A DNA stretch of 11,932 nucleotides. It comes from Pseudomonadota bacterium (GTDB lineage: Bacteria; Myxococcota_A; Polyangia; Polyangiales; Polyangiaceae). Every line of letters starts with the position of its first letter. The first letter of the stretch is position 1. Below are positions 1-6,432 of the stretch, one piece after another. The DNA is taken from positions 1-11,932 of the forward strand of contig JAEWOQ010000375.1 of the NCBI GenBank assembly GCA_023460875.1, read 5' to 3'. The position numbers and the translations under genes were made by a program. Under the pieces are notes generated by a model that ran no database searches, was not told where the DNA came from, and saw only the letters and a program-made list of their open reading frames with translations.

Positions 1-264
1 CTCTCGGCCAAGGAGGCGTGGGAGCACCTGGCCAAGACCCAGACGGCGCTGGCCGCGGCCGAGGCGGAGGTCGCCGCGGCGAAGGCCGAGGAGGCTCCGG
101 CAGCGAGCGAGGAGTCGAGCGCCCAGCCGCCGGCGCCGACCGTCGCGAAGAAGTCCGCAGCGCCCAAGCCGGCCGCGTCGCCCAGTCCGCCACCGGCCGA
201 CTCCAAGAAGAAGATGGACAGCCTCGACTCCTTGGGGGCCGACATCACCTCCGCGCTCAAGTGA
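1..264 (+). CDS. C-terminal part of an unidentified protein (5' end outside window)
   Basis: Frame 1 is open from the window edge to a TGA at 262-264, giving the last 87 residues of a protein. Visible residues 1-35 are Ala/Glu/Lys-rich with heptad-like spacing, which suggests the end of a coiled coil. Residues 36-68 form a Pro/Ala/Ser/Lys-rich linker. The tail is a short basic-then-amphipathic helix (KKKMDSLDSLGADITSALK). No enzymatic motif is visible and I do not recognise the family. Low-complexity Ala/Pro/Lys tails of this sort are common in GC-rich deltaproteobacteria. The gene lies 52 bp upstream of nagZ on the same strand, so co-transcription is possible. The frame choice is supported by GC-rich third positions; the overlapping +2 frame is Arg/Gly junk. 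Confidence 0.7.
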   Translation, partial: LSAKEAWEHLAKTQTALAAAEAEVAAAKAEEAPAASEESSAQPPAPTVAKKSAAPKPAASPSPPPADSKKKMDSLDSLGADITSALK

Positions 265-270
265 GCCACG

Positions 271-285
271 TCGCGACCTTCGCGA
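271..285. other. Short inverted repeat between the first gene and nagZ
   Basis: TCGCGA-CCT-TCGCGA is a perfect 6-bp inverted repeat with a 3-base loop, 7 bp after the stop of the upstream gene. It could fold as a small hairpin in the transcript and act as a weak terminator or processing site. No T-run follows. TCGCGA is itself a palindrome, so it could equally be two copies of a protein-binding half-site. Confidence 0.25.
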
Positions 286-316
286 GGTTGGTGCGGCTCG
301 CGCCTCGGAGTGGTTT

Positions 317-1474
317 GTGAGCGCCGAGCTGGAACGCCAAGCGGCGAGCCTCCTCACGGTGGGCTTCCTGGGGCAGGAGGTGAGCCCGGAGCTGCGGGCT
401 CTGCTGCGGCGGGGTGTGGGCGGGGTGATCCTCTTCGGGCGCAACGTCACCGGGCCAGAGCAGGTGGCGCACCTCGTCGCGGAGATCAAACGCGCAGCGG
501 GACGCCCGCTGTTCGTCGCGGTGGACCAGGAGGGCGGCGTCGTGGCGCGCCTTCGGCGGGGATTCACGCGGGTCCCCTCGATGCGAGCGCTGGGCGCGCG
601 AGGGGATGTTGCCTTGGCGGAGAAGGTCGGGCGGCTCTTGGGCAGAGAGCTGCGTGCGGTGGGGGTCGACGTCGACTACGCCCCCGTGCTGGACGTCGAC
701 ACGAACCCAGACAACCCCGTGATCGGCAACCGATCGTTCTCCGGAGAAGCCCAGGTGGTCGCCCGCTTGGGGGTTGCGCTCGCCCAGGGGCTCGAGGCGG
801 AAGGGGTGGCCTCCTGCGGGAAGCATTTCCCGGGTCACGGGGACACCGTGCAGGACTCCCACTTAGCGCTCCCGCGCCTGGCTCATCCGATGGACCGGCT
901 CGAAGAGGTCGAGCTGGTGCCCTTTCGGGCGGCGGTCGCCGCGAACCTCGCCGCGCTGATGACGGCGCACGTCGTCTTCGAGGAGGTCGACCCCCACTAC
1001 CCAGCGACGATGAGCCGCTCGGTCTTGCAGGGCATCCTCCGAGAGCGTCTCGGCTATGGCGGGCTCGTCGTCTCTGATGATCTGGAGATGAAGGCTATCG
1101 CAGACCACTACGGGGGCGTCGAGGCCGCACGCTTGGGCCTCCATGCTGGAGTGGACAGCTTTTTGTGCTGCCACACCGCCGACCTGGCCCACGCGATCAT
1201 CGACGTGCTGGCGCGGGAGGCTGGCGCAGGCGGTACCCCTCGAGAGCGGCTGGGGCAGGCTGCGCGGCGCGTGGAGCGGTTCGTCGCCCGCTGGGCGCGC
1301 CCTCCCGCGGAGCCGCGGCTCGAGGTGCTGCAGCGAGAAGAGCACCTGGCTTGTGTCGAGGAGATCCTTGAAGGCCTGGAGCCTCAGCTGACGGCGTTCG
1401 GAGACGACCCCACGGCGATCATGGCCCAGGTCCGCGAGGAGCGGGAACAGCGCGCCACTCCCCGCGAGGGATAG
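317..1474 (+). CDS. nagZ: Beta-N-acetylhexosaminidase NagZ (glycoside hydrolase family 3)
   Basis: 385 residues. NagZ removes N-acetylglucosamine from GlcNAc-anhydroMurNAc (peptides) during peptidoglycan recycling in the cytoplasm. The GH3 TIM barrel fills about residues 8-320: AVDQEGG (68-74), the NagZ-defining loop KHFPGHGDT (169-177) followed by D180-S-H182, the Asp-His acid/base dyad known from NagZ enzymes, and VSDDLEM (252-258), whose Asp254 matches the GH3 nucleophile. There is no signal peptide, in keeping with a cytosolic enzyme. E. coli NagZ is about 341 residues; the extra length is a charged helical C-terminal tail (about 330-385). The start is GTG at 317, with GGAG at 307-310 six bases upstream. 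The stop TAG is at 1472-1474. The next gene follows on the same strand. Family assignment is secure; the precise substrate (muropeptide versus chito-oligosaccharide) is inferred from the family. Confidence 0.95.
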   Translation: MSAELERQAASLLTVGFLGQEVSPELRALLRRGVGGVILFGRNVTGPEQVAHLVAEIKRAAGRPLFVAVDQEGGVVARLRRGFTRVPSMRALGARGDVALAEKVGRLLGRELRAVGVDVDYAPVLDVDTNPDNPVIGNRSFSGEAQVVARLGVALAQGLEAEGVASCGKHFPGHGDTVQDSHLALPRLAHPMDRLEEVELVPFRAAVAANLAALMTAHVVFEEVDPHYPATMSRSVLQGILRERLGYGGLVVSDDLEMKAIADHYGGVEAARLGLHAGVDSFLCCHTADLAHAIIDVLAREAGAGGTPRERLGQAARRVERFVARWARPPAEPRLEVLQREEHLACVEEILEGLEPQLTAFGDDPTAIMAQVREEREQRATPREG

Positions 1475-1576
1475 GTGAGGGATAGGGTGTCGAGGGCGGC
1501 GCGCCCGGGCCAGGAGCGGACAGCCCCTCGTTCCCCTAGAGTCGGCGTCGTTACCGGCCCATACTCTCAAGGCATC

Positions 1577-2488
1577 GTGGAGCAGCACAGAGTCGAACAC
1601 CTGGCCATCATCGGAGGGACCCACGGCAACGAGCTGACCGGGGCCTGGTTGCTGGAGCGTTGGCGGCGCCAAGGGGAGGTCGTCCGGCGCCCCAGCTTCC
1701 AAACGCACGTTCTGCTCGGCAACCCGAAGGCCCTCCAGCAGGTGCGGCGGTACATCGACCAGGATTTGAATCGCAGCTTCGATCGAGACGCCGTGGTGCC
1801 GGAGCGCGCGGACGTCGCGACCCGCGGCGACCGGAACTACGAGTACGACCGCGCCATCGCGCTGCGTGGGCAGCTCGAGACGTTTCGCGTGATCCCCGAC
1901 GGCGTCCTGGTGGATCTGCACAACACCACGGCGAACATGGGCATCTCGCTCATCTTCGTGAATCAGTCCCCCTTCAACCTCAAGCTGGCCGCCTGGATGC
2001 AGAAGCGTCTCCCGGGCGTGAGGGCGTATTGCTGGCTCGACGAGAGCTTGCCCCGGCGTTCGGCGAGCTCGGTCGTCGAACGGGGCGTCACCATCGAGGT
2101 GGGGCCCGTCGCCAACGGGATCGTGCGGGGCGATCTCTTCTGGAAGACGGAGCAGACCGTCGAAGGCGTCCTCGACTTCGTCGAGGAGTACAACGCGGGG
2201 CGAGTGGCCTTCGACGGGGCGGACGAGGTCGAGCTCTTCATCCACGAACGCAGCGTTGACTTCCCTCGAGACGAGCGGGAGCGCATCCGGGGGTTCGTGC
2301 ACCAGGATCTCCAGGACCGGGACTACCTCCCTTTGGAGCCGGGAGCGCCCCTGTTCTCGACCTTGGACGGCGAGACGCTGCGCTATGACGGCCCGCCGGG
2401 GCTGTGTCCGGTCTTCATCAACGAAGCGGCGTACTACGAGAAGAAGATCGCCTTCTCGCTCACGCGCCGCGAGCTACGTCGCATCTGA
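1577..2488 (+). CDS. Aspartoacylase (N-acetylaspartate amidohydrolase), AstE/AspA zinc-peptidase family
   Basis: 303 residues. The family hydrolyses N-acetyl-L-aspartate to acetate and aspartate with one zinc ion. Visible in order: IIGGTHGNELTG (11-22) with zinc ligands His16 and Glu19, YIDQDLNRSFD (59-69) with the substrate-binding Asn-Arg pair at 65-66, DLHNT with the third ligand His115, IEVGP with the catalytic Glu174, and near the end NEAAYYEKK (282-290) with the substrate-contact Tyr. From memory the order and wording of these motifs follow human ASPA (about 313 residues) almost throughout, more closely than bacterial succinylglutamate desuccinylase AstE. The frame is open back to a GTG at 1475, directly after the nagZ stop. 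I prefer GTG 1577 because it gives the family N-terminus, because codons 1520-1576 lose the G/C third-position bias, and because AAGG lies at 1569-1572. Substrate could also be another N-acyl amino acid. Confidence 0.88.
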   Translation: MEQHRVEHLAIIGGTHGNELTGAWLLERWRRQGEVVRRPSFQTHVLLGNPKALQQVRRYIDQDLNRSFDRDAVVPERADVATRGDRNYEYDRAIALRGQLETFRVIPDGVLVDLHNTTANMGISLIFVNQSPFNLKLAAWMQKRLPGVRAYCWLDESLPRRSASSVVERGVTIEVGPVANGIVRGDLFWKTEQTVEGVLDFVEEYNAGRVAFDGADEVELFIHERSVDFPRDERERIRGFVHQDLQDRDYLPLEPGAPLFSTLDGETLRYDGPPGLCPVFINEAAYYEKKIAFSLTRRELRRI

Positions 2489-2533
2489 GCCGCCAGGCTC
2501 GCGCCAGAAGGCGCTACACGTCGATTCCCTTCG

Positions 2534-2578
2534 TCGCGCCGGCGGGCTGCGCCGCTCGCGCCGGCGGGGCTGCGCCGC
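2534..2578. repeat. GC-rich 22/23-bp tandem duplication in the convergent gap
   Basis: TCGCGCCGGCGGGCTGCGCC (continuing GC) at 2534-2555 is repeated at 2556-2578 with one extra G. Each copy contains the palindrome CGCCGGCG. The pair sits between the converging ends of the aspartoacylase gene and ald, where transcripts from both sides must end. It may be a slippage duplication, a REP-like element or part of a termination region; nothing in the sequence decides this. Confidence 0.6.
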
Positions 2579-2580
2579 GT

Positions 2581-2598
2581 CCCTCGTCAAGCGAAGGG
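2581..2598 (-). terminator. Possible weak hairpin overlapping the ald stop codon
   Basis: CCCTCG (2581-2586) and CGAAGGG (2592-2598) can pair with one bulged A around a 5-base loop that includes the ald stop codon. CCCTTCG at 2527-2533 can also pair with the same right arm (2592-2598), looping out the tandem repeat. No T-run is present on either strand, so this is at best a weak terminator for the convergent genes. Confidence 0.25.
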
Positions 2599-3690
2599 GC
2601 GATAGCTGAGGTTGAAGGTCGCGGCGACGGCAGGGTGGGTGATCCGGCCACGGTGCATGTTGATGGCGGTCGCGAGCTGCGGATCGAGCCGACAGGCGCC
2701 GTCGAGCCCATGGTCGGCGAGGCGGAGCACGTAGGGCAGCGTCACGTTGCACAGCGCATAGGTGCTGGTGCGACCCACGGCACCCGGCATGTTGGCGACG
2801 CAGTAGTGCACGACGTCATCGACGACGAAGGTGGGTTGCCCGTGGGTGGTGGGGCGGGTCGTCTCCACACACCCTCCTTGGTCGACCGCCACGTCGACGA
2901 TGACGGCACCCGGCTTCATCAGACGCAGGTCCTCGCGTCGGATCAGGCGGGGGGCCCGAGCACCCTGGAGCAGCACCGCGCCCACGATCAGATCGGCTCG
3001 CTGGATCTCCTGCAGGAGAGTGTGACGGTCGCTGTGCAGGGTCGTCACGTTCGGGGGGAGGACGTCATCGAGGTAGCGCAGGCGCTCGACGCTGGTGTCG
3101 AGCACCGTCACCCGCGCTCCGAATCCCGCGGCCACCTTGGCGGCGTTGGTCCCCACGACGCCACCCCCCAAGATGGTGATGTGCGCCGCCTCCACCCCGG
3201 GGACGCCCCCCAGCAAAATGCCGCGCCCGCCTTGGGGACGCTCGAGGTACTTGGCTCCCTGTTGGATGCTCATGCGACCTGCCACTTCGCTCATGGGCGT
3301 GAGCAGGCGCAGCTTCCCCTCCTCGTCCTGGAGGGTCTCGTAGGCCAGCGCCGTGGCGCCGGAGCGCTGGATGGCCTCGGTGAGCGCCCGGTCAGCGGCG
3401 AAATGGAAATAGGTGAAGATCAGCTGGTCGCCTCGGATCCGCGCCCACTCGGGCTCCTGGGGCTCCTTCACCTTCACGATGAGCTGGGCTTGGTCCCAGA
3501 TAGCGGTCGCGTCGGCGGTGAGCTCCGCGCCGGTCTCCGTGTAGTCGCTGTCCTGGATCCCGCTGCCGAGCCCAGCGCCCGCCTCGACGATCACACGATG
3601 CCCCCGCTCGATCAGCGCCTCGACTCCGACGGGCAACATGCCAACGCGGTATTCGTGCGCTTTGATTTCCCTGGGTACGCCGATGATCAT
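2587..3690 (-). CDS. ald: Alanine dehydrogenase (NAD-dependent)
   Basis: 367 residues, the usual length of the family. It interconverts L-alanine and pyruvate plus ammonia with NAD(H), in the cytosol. The N-terminus MIIGVPREIKAHEYRVG is diagnostic. Residues known from characterised enzymes are all in place: Arg15, Lys75 in VKVKEP, His96 in YFHFA, and Asp270 in DVAVDQGG. The Rossmann loop GGGVVG is at 175-180, with an acidic residue (Asp198 in VLDTS) ending the second strand, as expected for NAD rather than NADP. The start is ATG at 3688-3690, with GGAG (as read on the minus strand, 3700-3697) six bases upstream. That ribosome site lies in the 15-bp gap after the phosphofructokinase stop, so the two genes form an operon with ald second. 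Related families (lysine-forming saccharopine dehydrogenase, transhydrogenase PntA) are excluded by the length and motifs. Confidence 0.97.
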   Translation of the reverse strand: MIIGVPREIKAHEYRVGMLPVGVEALIERGHRVIVEAGAGLGSGIQDSDYTETGAELTADATAIWDQAQLIVKVKEPQEPEWARIRGDQLIFTYFHFAADRALTEAIQRSGATALAYETLQDEEGKLRLLTPMSEVAGRMSIQQGAKYLERPQGGRGILLGGVPGVEAAHITILGGGVVGTNAAKVAAGFGARVTVLDTSVERLRYLDDVLPPNVTTLHSDRHTLLQEIQRADLIVGAVLLQGARAPRLIRREDLRLMKPGAVIVDVAVDQGGCVETTRPTTHGQPTFVVDDVVHYCVANMPGAVGRTSTYALCNVTLPYVLRLADHGLDGACRLDPQLATAINMHRGRITHPAVAATFNLSYRPFA

Positions 3691-3705
3691 GCCGCGCTCC
3701 GGGGG

Positions 3706-4983
3706 TCAGGGCTGGAACCGGAGCGGCGGCGCTTCGGTGTCCGTCAGGTACGAGAACTCTTCTCGGAAGGCCTCCACGCTGAGTCCGGCCGTGCGGGCGA
3801 GCTTCTCCAGGGCGTCGGCGTTCTCGAAGTCGTCGCGTCGGAGCCGGAGCATGTAGCGTCGCGCGATCTTGTAGGGCTCCGTGTCGACGTCGACCATACG
3901 CACTCGGGTGCGCCCGGTGTTCGGATCGAGCATGTCCTCGAAGCGCCGTGGCAGGAACTTTCCTTCCTGGATCGTGACCATGGCGCCGGAGCCGCCCTCC
4001 AGCAGGAATTTCGCCGCGCAGTAGCCCAGGTCACGGGTGTATTCCATGTCGTAGGGGATCGGATCGGCGGAGCGCAGCTCGTAGCCGATGTCCTTGTCGA
4101 CGATGGTCGTGGAGATCCCCAAGGCTGCGAGGCGCTTGCGGACCTGCTTCTTCATGATTTCGCCGAAATTCAGCTCGGCGATGCGGATGTGACCATGCTC
4201 GTCGAGCTCCATGTCACCGAGGGTCTTGAGGTCTTCTTCGCCGAGGTGCTCGACGAGGCCTTCCGCCAACACGGCGACTCCATCCGGGCGGCCATAGCTG
4301 CGGCGCTTGATGATGGCGCCGGCCACGACGTCGACCATCTCTTGGAGCGGCACCACCTTGCGCCCGAACTCCTCGGGGATCACGGTCAGTGAGGCCCCGG
4401 ACGCCTTGCCGATGCCGAGGGCCAGGTGGCCCGCTTTGCGCCCCATCGCCACGACGAAGTACCAGCGGCTGGTGGTGCGCGCGTCCACCAGCAGGTCCTT
4501 GACGATGCCGACGCCGATGTGACGCGCTGTCTGGTAGCCGAAGGTCGGGATCCCCGGGGGCAAATCGAGGTCGTTGTCGATCGTCTTGGGGACGTGGACC
4601 ACCTTCAGCTTGCCCCCGGAGCCTTGGGCCAGGGTGAGGGCGCTGAAGCACGTGTCGTCGCCGCCGATGCTGACCAGCTTGTCGACGCCGAGGCGCTCGA
4701 ACGCCGCGAGGCACGCGGCGATGTGCTCGGGGCGCTTCGTCGGGTTGGCGCGGGCCGTGCGGAGGATGGACCCGCCCCGGAAGTGGATGCGGGACACGGC
4801 CTCGATGTCGAGGGGCATCACCTGCGAGGTGTCGCCCCGCATGAGGTGCGTGTAGCCGTCCAGGATGCCGAGGACCTCCACCCCGCCGAGGTTGGCGCGG
4901 ATGGCGGCCGCCCCGATGACGCTGTTGATGCCAGGCGCGGGGCCTCCCCCGACGATGATCGCGAGCCGATTTCTGTCCGTCAT
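3706..4983 (-). CDS. 6-phosphofructokinase, pyrophosphate-dependent type by active-site residues
   Basis: 425 residues from ATG 4983. It phosphorylates fructose 6-phosphate, the committing glycolytic step. Motifs: GGGPAPGIN near the N-terminus, GGDDT (second Asp, residue 110), PKTIDND (Lys133, catalytic Asp136), and MGRKAGHLAL (180-189). In ATP-dependent enzymes the two diagnostic positions are Gly (Gly104 and Gly124 of E. coli PfkA). Asp and Lys here are the established signature of PPi-dependent enzymes, whose reaction is reversible. The lengthened C-terminal half (DPNTGRTRVRMVDVD) also fits the longer PPi-type group. An in-frame ATG at 5007 would add eight residues not typical of the family. 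Neither start has a clear Shine-Dalgarno sequence, so the start is uncertain. It is the first gene of an operon with ald and is divergent from the fibro-slime gene. Phosphoryl donor is inferred, not shown. Confidence 0.9.
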   Translation of the reverse strand: MTDRNRLAIIVGGGPAPGINSVIGAAAIRANLGGVEVLGILDGYTHLMRGDTSQVMPLDIEAVSRIHFRGGSILRTARANPTKRPEHIAACLAAFERLGVDKLVSIGGDDTCFSALTLAQGSGGKLKVVHVPKTIDNDLDLPPGIPTFGYQTARHIGVGIVKDLLVDARTTSRWYFVVAMGRKAGHLALGIGKASGASLTVIPEEFGRKVVPLQEMVDVVAGAIIKRRSYGRPDGVAVLAEGLVEHLGEEDLKTLGDMELDEHGHIRIAELNFGEIMKKQVRKRLAALGISTTIVDKDIGYELRSADPIPYDMEYTRDLGYCAAKFLLEGGSGAMVTIQEGKFLPRRFEDMLDPNTGRTRVRMVDVDTEPYKIARRYMLRLRRDDFENADALEKLARTAGLSVEAFREEFSYLTDTEAPPLRFQP

Positions 4984-5014
4984 GAAGAAAACCGAGGACC
5001 GTTGCATTCAGGGT

Positions 5015-5029
5015 AGAGGAGAGTCCTCT
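5015..5029. promoter_or_regulatory. Candidate operator palindrome upstream of the phosphofructokinase gene
   Basis: AGAGGA-GAG-TCCTCT is a perfect 6-bp inverted repeat, 7 bp outside the ATG at 5007 and 31 bp outside the ATG at 4983, in the divergent gap between the pfk-ald operon and the fibro-slime gene. Its position would suit a repressor site for the minus-strand operon. It could also fold in the mRNA leader. No known regulator motif is recognised. Confidence 0.3.
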
Positions 5030-5069
5030 CCAAGAAAAGGACCGGCCTGGTCGTCCGGGGCGGGAATGT

Positions 5070-5099
5070 GCGGGGATGGATCCCGCGATGTGTTAGCGT
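5070..5099 (+). promoter_or_regulatory. Possible promoter region of the fibro-slime gene
   Basis: An imperfect dyad GCGGGGATGGATCCCGC (5070-5086, one bulged G) is followed directly by TGTTAGCGT (5091-5099). The latter resembles an extended -10 box (TG-N-TAgcgT). No convincing -35 hexamer is seen. The site is about 100 bp upstream of the ATG at 5199. The call rests on position and weak similarity only. Confidence 0.22.
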
Positions 5100-5127
5100 T
5101 GGCTTCGCCTTCGGCCGGAGCCCACTC

Positions 5128-5198
5128 TCGGAGCGGAGTTGCAGAGCAGATCCAGGAGCAGATCCAGGAGCGGAGTTTCGGAGCGGAGTCTCGGAGCG
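5128..5198 (+). repeat. Purine-rich leader of short tandem repeats before the fibro-slime gene
   Basis: Two perfect head-to-tail copies of GCAGATCCAGGA (5146-5157, 5158-5169) lie between two copies of TCGGAGCGGAGT (5128-5139, 5178-5189). A partial third copy of the latter (TCGGAGCG, 5191-5198) abuts the start codon. Every unit carries GGAG or AGGAG, so the leader offers several Shine-Dalgarno-like sites. The nearest (GGAG 5193-5196) is only 2 bases from ATG 5199. The one at 5182-5189 (AGCGGAGT) lies farther out. The repeats also create the spurious in-frame Arg-Ser run from the TTG-like codon at 5139. Confidence 0.6.
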
Positions 5199-6287
5199 AT
5201 GAAGACGAGCAGCAAACTCGCGATCCTCGGGGTCGTTGGCGTCCTGGGGGCCCTGGCTGTGCCCGGTTGTGGTGCCCGCTCCTCCCTCGAGGCGGCGGAG
5301 CCGTGTCAGCAGGAGGGCAGGGTTCGGGCTTGCCGGGACGCCTGCGGAGAGGGGACCGCCCTCTGCCAAGGAGGCTTTTGGAGCCAGTGCGACGTGCCGC
5401 CCGTCACCGAGGGGTGTGAGGATGCCTGCGGCCAAGGGGAGCGAGTCTGCGAAGGCGGCGTCTGGGGGGACTGCTTCGTGGCTCCGGTGACCATGACCTG
5501 CAGCGACGCCTGCGGGGAAGGGAGCCAGCGGTGTGAGGCGGGCGTGTTGGGGGAGTGCGAGGTGGCTCCAACCTCGAGAGATTGTCGATCCGTCTGCGGG
5601 AGCGGCCAGGAGACTTGCGAGGAGGGGATCTGGGGCCCCTGCGACGCGCCGCGGCCGCTGCCCCCCACGTTGACGGCGACGATCCGGGACTTCCGCGACT
5701 CTCACCCGGACTTCGAGATCGGCGCGAACTCGTCTTCCGTGGAGCCTGGGATCGTGGAGCGCCGGCTGGGGGAAGACGGCAAACCCGTGTACACCGGGAC
5801 GGGCAGCTGGACGACCAGCGGGCGGGAGAACTTCGATCAGTGGTACCGGGACGTCCCCGGGGTGAACCGGTCGACGACCATCGAGCTGCCCCTCACCGTG
5901 TCGCGCACGAGCGGACTGTGGGTCTACGAGAGCGCGTCGTTCTTCCCCATCGACAATCAGCTCTTTGGTAACGAGGGGCGCCCCCACAACTATCACTTCA
6001 CGCTCGAGGCGGTGGCGGAGTTCGAGTACGTCGGGGGTGAAACTTTCCGTTTTACCGGCGACGATGACGTCTGGGTGTTCGTCAACGGTTGGCTCGTCAT
6101 CGATCTCGGAGGGCTCCACACGAGCGCGTCCGCGGCGGTCGCCCTCGACGAAGTCGCCGATGAGATCGGCATCACGCCGGGCGGGCTGTATCCGCTGCAC
6201 ATCTTCTTCGCGGAGCGACACACCGTGGACTCGAACTTCAATATCGAGACCTCGATCGCCGCAGAAGCCACCTGCCCGGCCCCCTGA
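5199..6287 (+). CDS. Fibro-slime domain lipoprotein with four Cys-rich repeats (putative cellulose adhesin)
   Basis: 362 residues. A lipoprotein signal peptide (MKTSSK, hydrophobic 7-21) ends in VPGC with lipidated Cys24. Residues 45-148 are four tandem 28-residue repeats with Cys at the same four offsets (0, +4, +11, +19), pattern C-x3-C-G-x-G-x3-Q/R-x-C-x2-G-x-W-x2-C. After a Pro linker, residues about 157-358 form a fibro-slime (PA14-like beta) domain: YESASFFPIDNQLF, FRFTGDDDVWVFVNGWLVID, LGGLHTS and YPLHIFFAERHTVDSNFNIET. The domain family is known from slime moulds and Fibrobacter succinogenes, where members are tied to cellulose adhesion; the DDD run could bind calcium. An upstream in-frame start at 5139 would prepend an Arg-Ser repeat before the signal peptide, so ATG 5199 is chosen. 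It sits beside two GH9 genes. Adhesion to cellulose is inferred from domain and context. Confidence 0.85.
   Translation: MKTSSKLAILGVVGVLGALAVPGCGARSSLEAAEPCQQEGRVRACRDACGEGTALCQGGFWSQCDVPPVTEGCEDACGQGERVCEGGVWGDCFVAPVTMTCSDACGEGSQRCEAGVLGECEVAPTSRDCRSVCGSGQETCEEGIWGPCDAPRPLPPTLTATIRDFRDSHPDFEIGANSSSVEPGIVERRLGEDGKPVYTGTGSWTTSGRENFDQWYRDVPGVNRSTTIELPLTVSRTSGLWVYESASFFPIDNQLFGNEGRPHNYHFTLEAVAEFEYVGGETFRFTGDDDVWVFVNGWLVIDLGGLHTSASAAVALDEVADEIGITPGGLYPLHIFFAERHTVDSNFNIETSIAAEATCPAP
5331..5642 (+). repeat. Four 84-bp (28-residue) Cys-rich repeat units inside the fibro-slime gene
   Basis: Units begin at Cys45, 73, 101 and 129 of the protein, that is at 5331, 5415, 5499 and 5583, an exact 84-nt period. 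All 16 cysteines are conserved at offsets 0, 4, 11 and 19. Non-Cys residues have diverged (WSQC, WGDC, LGEC, WGPC), so the array is old and held by selection on the disulfide frame. The even Cys count per unit suggests two disulfides per repeat. Confidence 0.85.
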
Positions 6288-6307
6288 GAGCGCGCCGAGA
6301 ACCTCAT

Positions 6308-6326
6308 CGGTACTGCCCCGGTACCG
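6308..6326 (+). terminator. Inverted repeat after the fibro-slime gene
   Basis: CGGTAC (6308-6313) and GTACCG (6321-6326) form a perfect 6-bp stem with a 7-base loop, 20 bp past the stop at 6287. No T-run follows. It may be a weak terminator or an operator for the next gene 107 bp downstream. Confidence 0.3.
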
Positions 6327-6432
6327 CCCGCGCCTTGTGGAAGAGCCGCGCCCGCGGGCAGCAGGAGCGCTTGGTCGCCGACGAACTCGCCTCCCGACGG
6401 ACGTTTTCTCGAAGGTTCTGCGATGGAGGTGC

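Noticed and set aside
310..1077. 255-residue plus-strand frame overlapping nagZ
   Set aside because: It overlaps the NagZ frame in another phase and is low-complexity Arg/Gly/Ala.
863..2302. 479-residue open frame on the minus strand opposite nagZ and the aspartoacylase gene
   Set aside because: It is the mirror of two well-identified genes; the protein is His/Arg/Pro/Asp-rich without recognisable motifs, as expected from antisense of GC-rich coding DNA.
2404..4392. 662-residue open frame on the plus strand opposite ald and the phosphofructokinase gene
   Set aside because: It lies antisense to two genes with complete catalytic motifs, and its composition (His/Asp/Gly/Val/Arg-rich) is that of a shadow frame.
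5139..5198. Extended N-terminus for the fibro-slime protein
   Set aside because: It adds an Arg-Ser run made by the tandem repeats ahead of a perfect lipoprotein signal peptide, which would disable export.
5331..5642. The 84-nt periodicity considered as a CRISPR-like or non-coding repeat array
   Set aside because: The period is a multiple of three, the conserved positions are Cys codons in one frame, and the DNA between them diverges, so it is a protein repeat.
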